27,531 nt of DNA from JBEEMU01 sp043778315. Lineage in GTDB: Bacteria; Bacteroidota; Bacteroidia; Chitinophagales; Saprospiraceae. Position 1 is the first letter of the stretch. Every line of letters starts with the position of its first letter. The stretch is taken from the NCBI GenBank assembly GCA_043778315.1, contig JAYWGJ010000222.1:1-27531 (forward strand), given 5' to 3'. This document shows, in pieces, positions 7,641-14,697 of this stretch. A program made the translations under genes and the position numbers. Under the pieces are notes generated by a model that saw nothing but the letters and a program-made list of their open reading frames with translations, had not been told where the DNA came from and made no database searches.

Positions 7641-9315
7641 AGTAGTCATCATCATATCTTGTTTGCTCGTACTCGATTTCATCTATTCGTATTTTTATAT
7701 CTATTCGGTCAGCATGGAGATTAGGCAATTCCTCCTCAATTTTTTGCTTACTTTCTTCAAGTTGTTTTAGTTCTCTTTGAATCCAATTAACAAATGAAAT
7801 TTTCAAGTCACCTATCATTCCGTCACTATCTAACTGCAACTTTTCGATTTCACCCTTTCCGTCCTCGATTATTTTATTATAACCAATAATGTCCTTTCTC
7901 AGAATTATTAAAAAACTATATCTATCAGGTTGGCTTAACATCTTTTCAAATGTATTCGTTTTATTTTCTTCGGTTCTTTGTATATTTGAACTCAAACTAC
8001 TTGTGTAGGCAACTAAGAACCTTTTTTTATTTTCTTTAATATAGTCAGAGTATTTTTTCGTATCAATAATTTTGTATTCAATTCCAGAAATAATTACAGA
8101 TTTAAATTGATTTATTAAGGCTATCTTGCCTTGATAATCTTTAGCTGTTCTTTCTATCTCTTCTTTCTTTTTTTGATTTTCGGATATTCTATCGAAGTTA
8201 TTTTTTATTTCTTCTGTGGAGTTGGCGAAATTGCTTGAACTAATGACGGACTTATCTTTACTGAATATCAGTCTATTTACTTCAATTTCAGGATTTACCA
8301 ACAATTGGTTATTATGTGATATTTCGGCTTTGATTGAGCTAATCACCTCCTGTGAATAACTTATACTACGCTCTATTTCGCGAAATTTTTTTTCCTCAAT
8401 TTTCAACTCTTGTACTAAATCAGCTCTCAATTTTGCTTTCAGCTCTTGTTGCTCTCTTTGTCGTTCTCTTTGTTCTTCGGCTTTTTTCTCTTTGTTTAAG
8501 TTAAAAATTTTACACTCTTCGTCAAATTTTTTCTTTTCGGTATCAAAATCATAATAGTACGCTTGAAAATTATTATCGTTAAAATGAAGATTGCATAAAT
8601 TAATTTTTATACGCTTCCATTTACTTTTAACTCGTAAATTATCAATAAAAGGCTTTTTGTAATTACAAGTAAATATTGCAGATATATCTGTATTTTCATT
8701 TAATTCAAAAATATTTTGACTACTGTTTAGGTATTTTATATCTAAATCCGTTTGATTTTGATTTATTTTTGAAAAATCGTCAAGTATCCAAAATAAATAT
8801 ATTCCAAGTTCTCTATAAAAATTATAGCGGTAAAAAATATATCGCTGCGAGATATTAGAAAGTTGAATTTCAAACGCTATTTTTTTACCTTTATAATCAC
8901 AAAAAACATCAGGCTTTCTTCTATCTTTTCCATTAAATTTAAATTGCTCGCTTTCAATGTCACTTACTCCATCTGTATTTTCAAGGTGTCCCAATAGTTT
9001 TTCTTTTAGTTCAAAATGTCTTTGGCTTTCTTTTGCCCAATTGATTCTATTTATCTCTTCAATAAGTTCCGTTTCTACATTTTCGTCTTTCAAAATACAA
9101 TGCTCAGAATTAGGATTATGTTTTAGGTAAACACTTTTTTGATAGCTTATTATTAGCCGTTGTCCACACTCGCAGCATATAAAATCTATTTGGTTGGAAT
9201 TATATTGGTCTCTTATTACAAACCCTACTTTCCCATCTAATAAAGTGTTAATATTTTCTACAGTTTGTTTTTCATTTCTTACAACGATAGCTGTATTTAT
9301 TGTTCTTTCGGTCAT
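7633..9315 (-). CDS. CoiA-like / DUF6035 protein: zinc-finger-like motif, PD-(D/E)XK-like domain and coiled coils
   Basis: The N-terminal region carries a zinc-site-like pattern, CCECG at 47-51 and KHNPNSEHC at 65-73. A nuclease-like core follows: RRKPDVFCDYKGKKIAFEIQ (132-151) with D136, E149 and Q151, then LSNISQRYIFYR and LGIYLFWILDDF. This order is that of competence protein CoiA and of the family annotated as DUF6035. Q in place of K in ExK also occurs in CoiA-type proteins (for example EFQ). Residues of about 265-345 and 500-545 are rich in Glu, Lys and Gln and probably form coiled coils. In Gram-positives CoiA acts in recombination of taken-up DNA; the role of this longer version is unknown. 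Sampled lines are about 23-37% G+C, well below the flanking genes, and arginine is often AGA, suggesting horizontal acquisition. Confidence 0.7.
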   Translation of the reverse strand: MTERTINTAIVVRNEKQTVENINTLLDGKVGFVIRDQYNSNQIDFICCECGQRLIISYQKSVYLKHNPNSEHCILKDENVETELIEEINRINWAKESQRHFELKEKLLGHLENTDGVSDIESEQFKFNGKDRRKPDVFCDYKGKKIAFEIQLSNISQRYIFYRYNFYRELGIYLFWILDDFSKINQNQTDLDIKYLNSSQNIFELNENTDISAIFTCNYKKPFIDNLRVKSKWKRIKINLCNLHFNDNNFQAYYYDFDTEKKKFDEECKIFNLNKEKKAEEQRERQREQQELKAKLRADLVQELKIEEKKFREIERSISYSQEVISSIKAEISHNNQLLVNPEIEVNRLIFSKDKSVISSSNFANSTEEIKNNFDRISENQKKKEEIERTAKDYQGKIALINQFKSVIISGIEYKIIDTKKYSDYIKENKKRFLVAYTSSLSSNIQRTEENKTNTFEKMLSQPDRYSFLIILRKDIIGYNKIIEDGKGEIEKLQLDSDGMIGDLKISFVNWIQRELKQLEESKQKIEEELPNLHADRIDIKIRIDEIEYEQTRYDDDYYD

Positions 9316-9431
9316 ATTTTTTTCTGTTTATTTGGGCTTTTTCTAATTTGTAAGGTATTATAAATACATGATTTTAATTTCACTTCGTAAAAGTACGATT
9401 TTATTTATTCATTCTCATCACAATAAAAACA

Positions 9432-9463
9432 TTTGCCATTCCCTCACAAATAATGTATCTTTG
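9432..9463 (+). promoter_or_regulatory. Canonical Bacteroidota promoter of the TPR-thrB-thrC operon
   Basis: TTTG (9432-9435) and TATCTTTG (9456-9463) are perfect -33 and -7 elements with a 20-bp spacer. Transcription would start near 9469, about 20 nt upstream of the ATG at 9490. This is the best promoter match in the window. Confidence 0.75.
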
Positions 9464-9489
9464 CGCGTCTGTATTTTTCGCTTTTCGCA

Positions 9490-10875
9490 ATGACCCCTGC
9501 ACATATTCGCCGTTTACTATCGCGTTTCGAGCGGTTGCGCAAAGCAACCGAAACGGAGGTGTATATGGACGAGGACGAGTGGGAAACGCTGCTCGAGTAT
9601 TTGTATGAAAATGACGAACTCGAGCAAGCGCAGCAAGCGATTGATTTGGCTACGGCGCGCTACGCTTACGCGCCCGATTTGTGGCTGCTCCGCGCAAAAA
9701 TATACTTAGAGTTGCAAAATACGACGGAGGCATTAGCCGCGTTGCAAACCGTGCAGCTCTACCGCAAAACAGAAAATATAGAGCTGCATACGCTTTTTGC
9801 AGATGCGTATATGCAGCAGCGCGACTACGCGGCGGCTTTGCAGCACCTGCATACGGCTATTGGTTTTGCTAAGGAAGATGCGGAGTTGGGCGAAATTTAT
9901 TTGAGCATAGCCAATATTTACGAAGAGCAAAATAATTATACGAAAGCCTTTGATGCCTTGCGGCTCGCCGCTCTGCACCTTTCCGATAACGACGAAGTTT
10001 GGGGACGGCTTCATACCGCTACGCAGTTGTCGGGTCGCTACGCCGATAGTGTAGAGGTGCATACGCGCCTCACCGATGCTTACCCTTTTTCGTGTTTGGC
10101 GTGGTACAATTTGGCAGAGGCACACGCCGCGCTTGGCGCAAACGAAGCGGCAATCATCGCTTACGAGTATGCGATGGTGAATGATGAAGGTTTTACGCGG
10201 GCGTATCGCGGTTTAGCGAAAATATATACTGCCGAATATTTGTATGAAAAAGCGATAGAAACGCTCTATAAAGCGATAGAAGAAAACCCGATTGATGCCG
10301 ATTTATTAGTGGATTTGGGCGACAATTATAAGGCGTTGGCGCAGACGGAAATGGCTAAACAGTATTATCATCAAGCAATAAAAGCTGAACCGCAGGCGCA
10401 CGTGGCGTATTTTCGCTTGGGCGAAATATTTATGGATACGCAGCAATGGCAGTCCGCTATCACGATGCTCGACGCGGCGGTGACGCGACAAAGCAACCGA
10501 GCCGATTATTGGGCGGCATTAGCCGAAGCATACACGCGCACCGCAAATGACGTGGCGGCAGAAAACGCCTACCGACAAGCCTTACGGCTTACGCCCGAAG
10601 ATGCAGATACTTGGTTGCTGTACGCTAATTTTTTGATGCAAGCCGAACGCCCGAAGGAGGCAATCGATGTGATAGAAGAAGCGGAGAGTTTTGCGCAATC
10701 GCTATTATTTGCTTATGCTAAAACCGCCGCTTTATTTTTGGCGCATAAGCGACAAGCCGCCTTGCAAACGCTCGCTTTTGCCTTGCAAGAACACTACGAC
10801 GGGCATCATTATTTATTGGATATACTGCCGCATTTGGTCAAAGATAGCGCGGTAGTTGCTTTATTGATACGATAA
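9490..10875 (+). CDS. Tetratricopeptide repeat protein
   Basis: The 461-residue protein has no signal peptide and consists almost entirely of TPR-type helical pairs. Recognisable units include DLWLLRAKIYLELQNTTEAL, AYMQQRDYAAALQHLHTAI, LSIANIYEEQNNYTKAFDAL, AWYNLAEAHAALGANEAAI, AYRGLAKIYTAEYLYEKAI, LLVDLGDNYKALAQTEMAKQ, AYFRLGEIFMDTQQWQSAI and YWAALAEAYTRTANDVAAE. Such proteins are protein-interaction scaffolds, and no specific partner can be read from the sequence. It is the first gene behind the promoter at 9432-9463 and lies 39 bp ahead of thrB, so it is probably co-transcribed with the threonine genes. Bacteroidota thrBC operons often start with thrA (fused aspartokinase/homoserine dehydrogenase); here this TPR gene takes that place. 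Confidence 0.88.
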   Translation: MTPAHIRRLLSRFERLRKATETEVYMDEDEWETLLEYLYENDELEQAQQAIDLATARYAYAPDLWLLRAKIYLELQNTTEALAALQTVQLYRKTENIELHTLFADAYMQQRDYAAALQHLHTAIGFAKEDAELGEIYLSIANIYEEQNNYTKAFDALRLAALHLSDNDEVWGRLHTATQLSGRYADSVEVHTRLTDAYPFSCLAWYNLAEAHAALGANEAAIIAYEYAMVNDEGFTRAYRGLAKIYTAEYLYEKAIETLYKAIEENPIDADLLVDLGDNYKALAQTEMAKQYYHQAIKAEPQAHVAYFRLGEIFMDTQQWQSAITMLDAAVTRQSNRADYWAALAEAYTRTANDVAAENAYRQALRLTPEDADTWLLYANFLMQAERPKEAIDVIEEAESFAQSLLFAYAKTAALFLAHKRQAALQTLAFALQEHYDGHHYLLDILPHLVKDSAVVALLIR

Positions 10876-10914
10876 TTAGTGTCGAAATTAAGATATAAAA
10901 AACACAAATAAACG

Positions 10915-11838
10915 ATGGGAATAAAAGTTTTTGCACCTGCAACCGTAGCTAATGTGGCTTGTGGCTTTGATGTTTTGGGCTTCGCTATCAACGATATTGG
11001 CGACGAAATTGTCGCTACGCGGTCTGATAAAAAAGGCTTGCGCATCACGCGCATCACGGGCGACAATAAAAAGCTGCCGCTCGAACCCGAAAAAAATACG
11101 GCCAGCGTAGCAGCCTTGGCGTTGCTTCGGCACATCGGCGAGGAAGGCATGGGCATCGAATTGGAGATACGCAAAAAACTGCCTATCGGAAGCGGTCTGG
11201 GGAGTTCGGCGGCGAGTGCCGTCGCAGGCGCGATGATAGTAAACGAACTCCTCTCCGACCCTTTGCCGAAGCGCGAATTATTGCCTTTTGCAGGCGCGGG
11301 CGAAGCGGTAGCAAGTGGTAGTTTGCATTTAGATAATGTCGCGCCGTCACTTTTGGGCGGTTTTATTTTTACTCGCGATAGCCTCACGGCTGACGTGCAT
11401 CGCATTTATGCACCGCTTTTGTACGCAACGGTGATATATCCGCACGTTCAAGTGCTTACAAAAGATGCCCGAAATATATTGCGCAAAGACGTAAGTTTGC
11501 ATGACGCGGTTACGCAAACTGCTAATTTAGGCGGCTTGATTATCGGTTTATATACGGGCGATATTGACCTTATCGGGCGCAGTTTGCAAGATGTATTGAT
11601 AGAGCCGCAGCGCGCCGCGCTCATTCCGTATTTCTACGCGGTCAAAGAAGCGGCACTAAATAGTGGCGTTTTGGGTTGCAGTATTTCGGGCGCGGGTCCT
11701 TCTATCTTTGCGTTAAGCAAAAATTCGCATATAGCGGAAGCCGCAGGTCAAGCGATGCAAGCCGTATTCGCTAAAAATAAAATAGAAACAAAGGTTTATA
11801 TTTCTACGATTAATAATGAAGGCGCGATTTTGTGTTAA
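10915..11838 (+). CDS. thrB: Homoserine kinase
   Basis: ThrB phosphorylates L-homoserine with ATP to O-phosphohomoserine, the substrate of threonine synthase. The 307-residue length is normal for this GHMP-kinase family. Visible landmarks are the N-terminal FAPATVANVACGFDVLGFA (motif 1), the ATP-binding loop PIGSGLGSSAAS at residues 90-101 (motif 2), HLDNVAPSLLGGF, and the glycine-rich GCSISGAGPSIFAL near residues 253-266 (motif 3). It is cytoplasmic. The gene sits between the TPR gene and thrC; the 83-bp gap to thrC holds a parS-like palindrome. The ATG at 10915 gives the standard N-terminus. Confidence 0.97.
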   Translation: MGIKVFAPATVANVACGFDVLGFAINDIGDEIVATRSDKKGLRITRITGDNKKLPLEPEKNTASVAALALLRHIGEEGMGIELEIRKKLPIGSGLGSSAASAVAGAMIVNELLSDPLPKRELLPFAGAGEAVASGSLHLDNVAPSLLGGFIFTRDSLTADVHRIYAPLLYATVIYPHVQVLTKDARNILRKDVSLHDAVTQTANLGGLIIGLYTGDIDLIGRSLQDVLIEPQRAALIPYFYAVKEAALNSGVLGCSISGAGPSIFALSKNSHIAEAAGQAMQAVFAKNKIETKVYISTINNEGAILC

Positions 11839-11859
11839 TATAAAATCAATATTTCTAAT

Positions 11860-11875
11860 TGTTCCACGTGGAACA
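11860..11875. promoter_or_regulatory. parS: parS site (ParB-binding palindrome), copy 1
   Basis: TGTTCCACGTGGAACA is a perfect 16-bp palindrome, extended to 22 bp of symmetry (11857-11878), in the thrB-thrC gap. It matches the conserved chromosomal parS consensus (CACGTG core with GTT/AAC arms; the CC/GG form is known from Pseudomonas). Confidence 0.85.
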
Positions 11876-11921
11876 ATTGAAAATATTGCAACGTCTTCTT
11901 TGAATTTATAAAAAAAACACC

Positions 11922-13226
11922 ATGCAATTATATTCCACAAAAAATAAAAACTACAAGGTTTCGCTGCAAACTGCGGTGATGCAAGGGCTGCCGCCTGATA
12001 ACGGTTTGTATATGCCCGAGCATATTGCGCCATTATCGGCTGATTTTTTCAAGCGATTGCCCGAAATGGATTTACCCGAAATTGGTTTTGAAATCTGTAA
12101 ACACCTATTTGAAGGCTGTATTCCTGAGGCTGACCTCCGCGATATTGTGGCGAAAGCGATGACATTTCCCGCTACTATCGTTCCCGTTCAGCGCGATATA
12201 TATTCGTTGGAGCTTTGGCACGGACCTTCGTTAGCGTTCAAGGATTTTGGTGCGCGTTTTATGGCGGCATTAATGTCGTATTTCAATAGAGGCAACGACC
12301 AAAAACTCACTATTTTAGTCGCTACTTCGGGCGATACAGGTGGCGCGGTAGCAAACGGTTTTTACCAAACCGAAGGCATCGAAGTGGTTATCCTCTACCC
12401 TTCGGGTAAAGTGAGTAATTTGCAAGAAAAACAACTCACTACACTTGGGCATAATATCCGCGCCTTAGAGGTGCAAGGCACTTTCGACGATTGTCAAGCC
12501 TTAGTCAAACAAGCATTTTTAGATGCCGAATTAAAAAAACACGCGAGGTTTAGCTCTGCTAATTCTATCAATATTGCGCGGTTGATACCGCAATCTTTCT
12601 ACTATTTTGAAGCCTACAAGCAATTACAATTAGCGAATAAAACAAATAAAGATGTGGTTTTCGCTATCCCTTCGGGCAACTTCGGCAACCTTACCGCAGG
12701 GCTTTTTGCCAAGCGAATGGGCTTGCCGATACAGCGTTTTATAGCCGCTACGAACGATAACGACGTAGTACCGCAGTATTTGCAGACGGGAGAATACGCG
12801 CCGCGACCGTCGGTTGCGACGCTTTCTAATGCGATGGACGTAGGTGCGCCTTCAAATTTTGCGCGTATGCAAGACCTGTATGGTAGCGATTGGCAGTCGG
12901 TGCGCAACGATATAATCGGCTATACGTTGAGCGACCAAGCTACGAGCGAAGCGATAGTAGAAATGAATAGAGCGGGCTACCTCTTAGACCCGCATGGTGC
13001 GGTTGCTTTTTCGGCTTTGCGCCAATATCAAAAGAACAACGATTGTACGGGTGTGTTTTTAGAAACAGCGCACCCCGCTAAGTTTTTAGACGATGTAGAG
13101 CGTATTTTGGATAGTAAAATTGATATTCCTGCGCGGCTTGCAGCCTTGCAAAACAAAGAAAAAGTTGCTGTTTTGATGCCAAATAATTATCAAATGTTTA
13201 AGAGTTGGTTGCTAATCAATGTTTAA
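11922..13226 (+). CDS. thrC: Threonine synthase
   Basis: ThrC converts O-phosphohomoserine to L-threonine using pyridoxal phosphate. The PLP lysine is K107 in LWHGPSLAFKDFGARFM. The phosphate-binding stretch ATSGDTGGAVANGFY and the downstream SANSINIARLIPQ and PSGNFGNLTAGLFAKRMG are all intact. Length (434 residues) matches the E. coli type enzyme. The protein is cytoplasmic and works directly after ThrB. The ATG at 11922 gives MQLYSTKNKNYKVSLQTAVMQG, the normal start of the family. The gene ends just before the 42-bp palindrome at 13229-13270. No thrA or aspartate-semialdehyde dehydrogenase gene is in the window. Confidence 0.97.
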   Translation: MQLYSTKNKNYKVSLQTAVMQGLPPDNGLYMPEHIAPLSADFFKRLPEMDLPEIGFEICKHLFEGCIPEADLRDIVAKAMTFPATIVPVQRDIYSLELWHGPSLAFKDFGARFMAALMSYFNRGNDQKLTILVATSGDTGGAVANGFYQTEGIEVVILYPSGKVSNLQEKQLTTLGHNIRALEVQGTFDDCQALVKQAFLDAELKKHARFSSANSINIARLIPQSFYYFEAYKQLQLANKTNKDVVFAIPSGNFGNLTAGLFAKRMGLPIQRFIAATNDNDVVPQYLQTGEYAPRPSVATLSNAMDVGAPSNFARMQDLYGSDWQSVRNDIIGYTLSDQATSEAIVEMNRAGYLLDPHGAVAFSALRQYQKNNDCTGVFLETAHPAKFLDDVERILDSKIDIPARLAALQNKEKVAVLMPNNYQMFKSWLLINV

Positions 13227-13228
13227 AA

Positions 13229-13270
13229 AGCATTGGGTTAATGTTCCACGTGGAACATTAACCCAATGCT
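13229..13270. terminator. 42-bp perfect palindrome: terminator hairpin with parS at its centre
   Basis: Arms 13229-13249 and 13250-13270 are exactly complementary with no spacer. The element lies between the converging thrC (+) and DUF6702 (-) genes. Read on the minus strand the hairpin is followed by five T residues (complement of 13225-13229); on the plus strand a T-rich CTTTATCTTTTT follows. It is best explained as a terminator serving mainly the minus-strand gene, whose apex is the parS palindrome at 13242-13257. Confidence 0.7.
13242..13257. promoter_or_regulatory. parS: parS site, copy 2 (inside the terminator palindrome)
   Basis: TGTTCCACGTGGAACA, identical to the other three copies, forms the centre of the 42-bp palindrome between thrC and the DUF6702 gene. 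Confidence 0.85.
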
Positions 13271-13280
13271 CTTTATCTTT

Positions 13281-13826
13281 TTATTCAAAAGACAAATCTC
13301 CTTCCGAATTATTTTTAGTCAGCAGCAAACTTTTTTTATTTTTAGCTATAAATACGTTTATAATATTACTCTGACTTGGGTATATTTCGGTTAGTAGTGT
13401 ATTTTTTATACTGATATTTTTGAACGGTGCAATATCGTCTATTTCAAAATAACACCACAGCGCGTCTATGCCTTCGTGTTCTTTACCCAAATAAGTTATA
13501 TTTTGCGCGCCATTTGTTTTTATTTGCAGCGATTTTTGAACGTATTTGGCAATCCAATCCTCCGCTTGCGGCAACTCTTTTTGAGTGCCAATATTCGGAT
13601 TTAGGTTATTGTATTGCAGCATGACAGCCTTATTCAAATCATCAGTATATATTTTTATTGCTATTTCCAAATGATTTTCTTTCGTATTATATTGAATGTC
13701 GGTAATAGTTAAATAAATCGGGTGGTCTTTTTTTTGCTCTTTTTCTGGATTTAAACTTGTTTCACTATCGTTAATATAACTACTACAAAGTAAAGCCGTG
13801 CTGATTAAAATTATTTTTAAATACAT
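13281..13826 (-). CDS. DUF6702 family exported protein
   Basis: This 181-residue protein has an N-terminal hydrophobic segment (MYLKIILISTALLCSS), probably a signal peptide. The mature part begins with HPIYLTITDIQYNTKENHLEIAIKIYTDD, the conserved opening of DUF6702 proteins (HPxYxSxTEIxYNxxxxxLEIxxKIFTDD). YVQKSLQIKTNG and LWCYFEIDDI follow, consistent with a beta-sandwich. From memory, DUF6702 genes in Bacteroidota often neighbour M1 peptidase and HupE/UreJ-like genes, which is the arrangement here, though on opposite strands. Function is unknown; a role in the cell envelope is inferred. A parS copy and a DnaA-box-like site (13865-13873) lie just upstream of the start, and the parS-centred palindrome lies just downstream of the stop. 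Confidence 0.82.
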   Translation of the reverse strand: MYLKIILISTALLCSSYINDSETSLNPEKEQKKDHPIYLTITDIQYNTKENHLEIAIKIYTDDLNKAVMLQYNNLNPNIGTQKELPQAEDWIAKYVQKSLQIKTNGAQNITYLGKEHEGIDALWCYFEIDDIAPFKNISIKNTLLTEIYPSQSNIINVFIAKNKKSLLLTKNNSEGDLSFE

Positions 13827-13844
13827 ACATTTTAGATTTTAGAT

Positions 13845-13860
13845 TGTTCCACGTGGAACA
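13845..13860. promoter_or_regulatory. parS: parS site, copy 3
   Basis: TGTTCCACGTGGAACA lies 18 bp upstream of the DUF6702 start codon, with symmetry extending to 13843-13862. A perfect DnaA-box consensus match, TTATACACA, lies 4 bp away at 13865-13873. The site is where ParB binding could also affect the DUF6702 promoter. Confidence 0.85.
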
Positions 13861-14107
13861 ATTTTTATACACACAAAAGTAATCGAATAAATTGTATTTT
13901 TTGCTATTTTAAATTGATTTTATTTTAGTTAATTGTACTTATATCAAATAATCTTTCCTACCTTTATCCTACTATATATAGCTGAAATAAATTAGCCATG
14001 ATTATTTATCTACACTCAAAAAATAGATTAAAAGCTACGCAAACGCTCCGTTTTAACTATTTTTTTTCGTTCCCGATAATCATCGCTAATTTAAAACATA
14101 GATTCAG

Positions 14108-14686
14108 ATGAACGATTTTTTACTATATACGCAGTTGGGTTTACGACACATTACGGATATAAATGGGTATGACCATATTTTATTCATAGTTGCGTTTTCG
14201 GTAGCTTACGCTTATGCCGAATGGAGGAAATTATTGGTTTTAATAACGGCTTTCACACTCGGACATTCTTTAACATTAGCTTTATCGGTATTGAATATCG
14301 TTGCAATAAACGCTAATATCATTGAAACGCTAATACCTATCACTATACTTATCACTTGTTTGAGTAATATATTTACATCAAAATCAGCGAATAAAACGCA
14401 GTATGTAGTCGTTTTATTTTTTGGATTGATACACGGACTAGGCTTTTCTAATTATCTGAAAGCAATATTAGGACAATCGGGTGATATAATTTTACCTTTG
14501 TTTTCGTTTAATGTAGGTTTGGAATTAGGTCAAATCATCATCATCATCATCTTTTTTACGATTTACACTTTAATACAAAAGATGTTCCACGTGGAACATC
14601 TGCATTTAATGCGAGCAACTTCTACCGTTGTTGGTTGCGCAGCAATATATTTGGTACTCCAATCCTGCATACAATTATTTTCATAA
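14108..14686 (+). CDS. HupE/UreJ-like membrane protein
   Basis: The 192-residue integral membrane protein has about six hydrophobic segments. Family motifs include H14 with NGYDHILF (19-26), TLGHSLTLALS (50-60), FFGLIHGLGF (104-113) and FNVGLELGQ (134-142). These intramembrane His/Asp residues suggest metal binding. Some HupE/UreJ relatives act in nickel uptake for hydrogenase or urease, but neither enzyme is encoded here, so the substrate is open. An in-frame (ATC)6 run encodes six isoleucines (143-148). A parS copy lies inside the gene and encodes part of MFHVEH (159-164), in the loop before the last membrane helix. The M1 peptidase gene starts 11 bp after the stop, so the two are probably co-transcribed. 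Confidence 0.85.
   Translation: MNDFLLYTQLGLRHITDINGYDHILFIVAFSVAYAYAEWRKLLVLITAFTLGHSLTLALSVLNIVAINANIIETLIPITILITCLSNIFTSKSANKTQYVVVLFFGLIHGLGFSNYLKAILGQSGDIILPLFSFNVGLELGQIIIIIIFFTIYTLIQKMFHVEHLHLMRATSTVVGCAAIYLVLQSCIQLFS
14583..14598. promoter_or_regulatory. parS: parS site, copy 4 (inside the HupE/UreJ-like coding sequence)
   Basis: TGTTCCACGTGGAACA with symmetry extended to 22 bp (14580-14601) lies in frame in the gene and is read as FHVEH. It is the fourth identical copy in 2.7 kb. Confidence 0.85.
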
Positions 14687-14697
14687 TTAATACAACA

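Noticed and set aside
13998..14111. A 37-codon frame whose TGA overlaps the ATG of the HupE/UreJ-like gene
   Set aside because: No recognisable protein, no promoter or start signal, and the length is within chance in AT-rich DNA; translational coupling cannot be supported.
14108..14686. Reading the HupE/UreJ-like gene as part of a hydrogenase or urease cluster
   Set aside because: No hydrogenase, urease or nickel-enzyme maturation gene is within the window; neighbours are peptidases and DUF6702.
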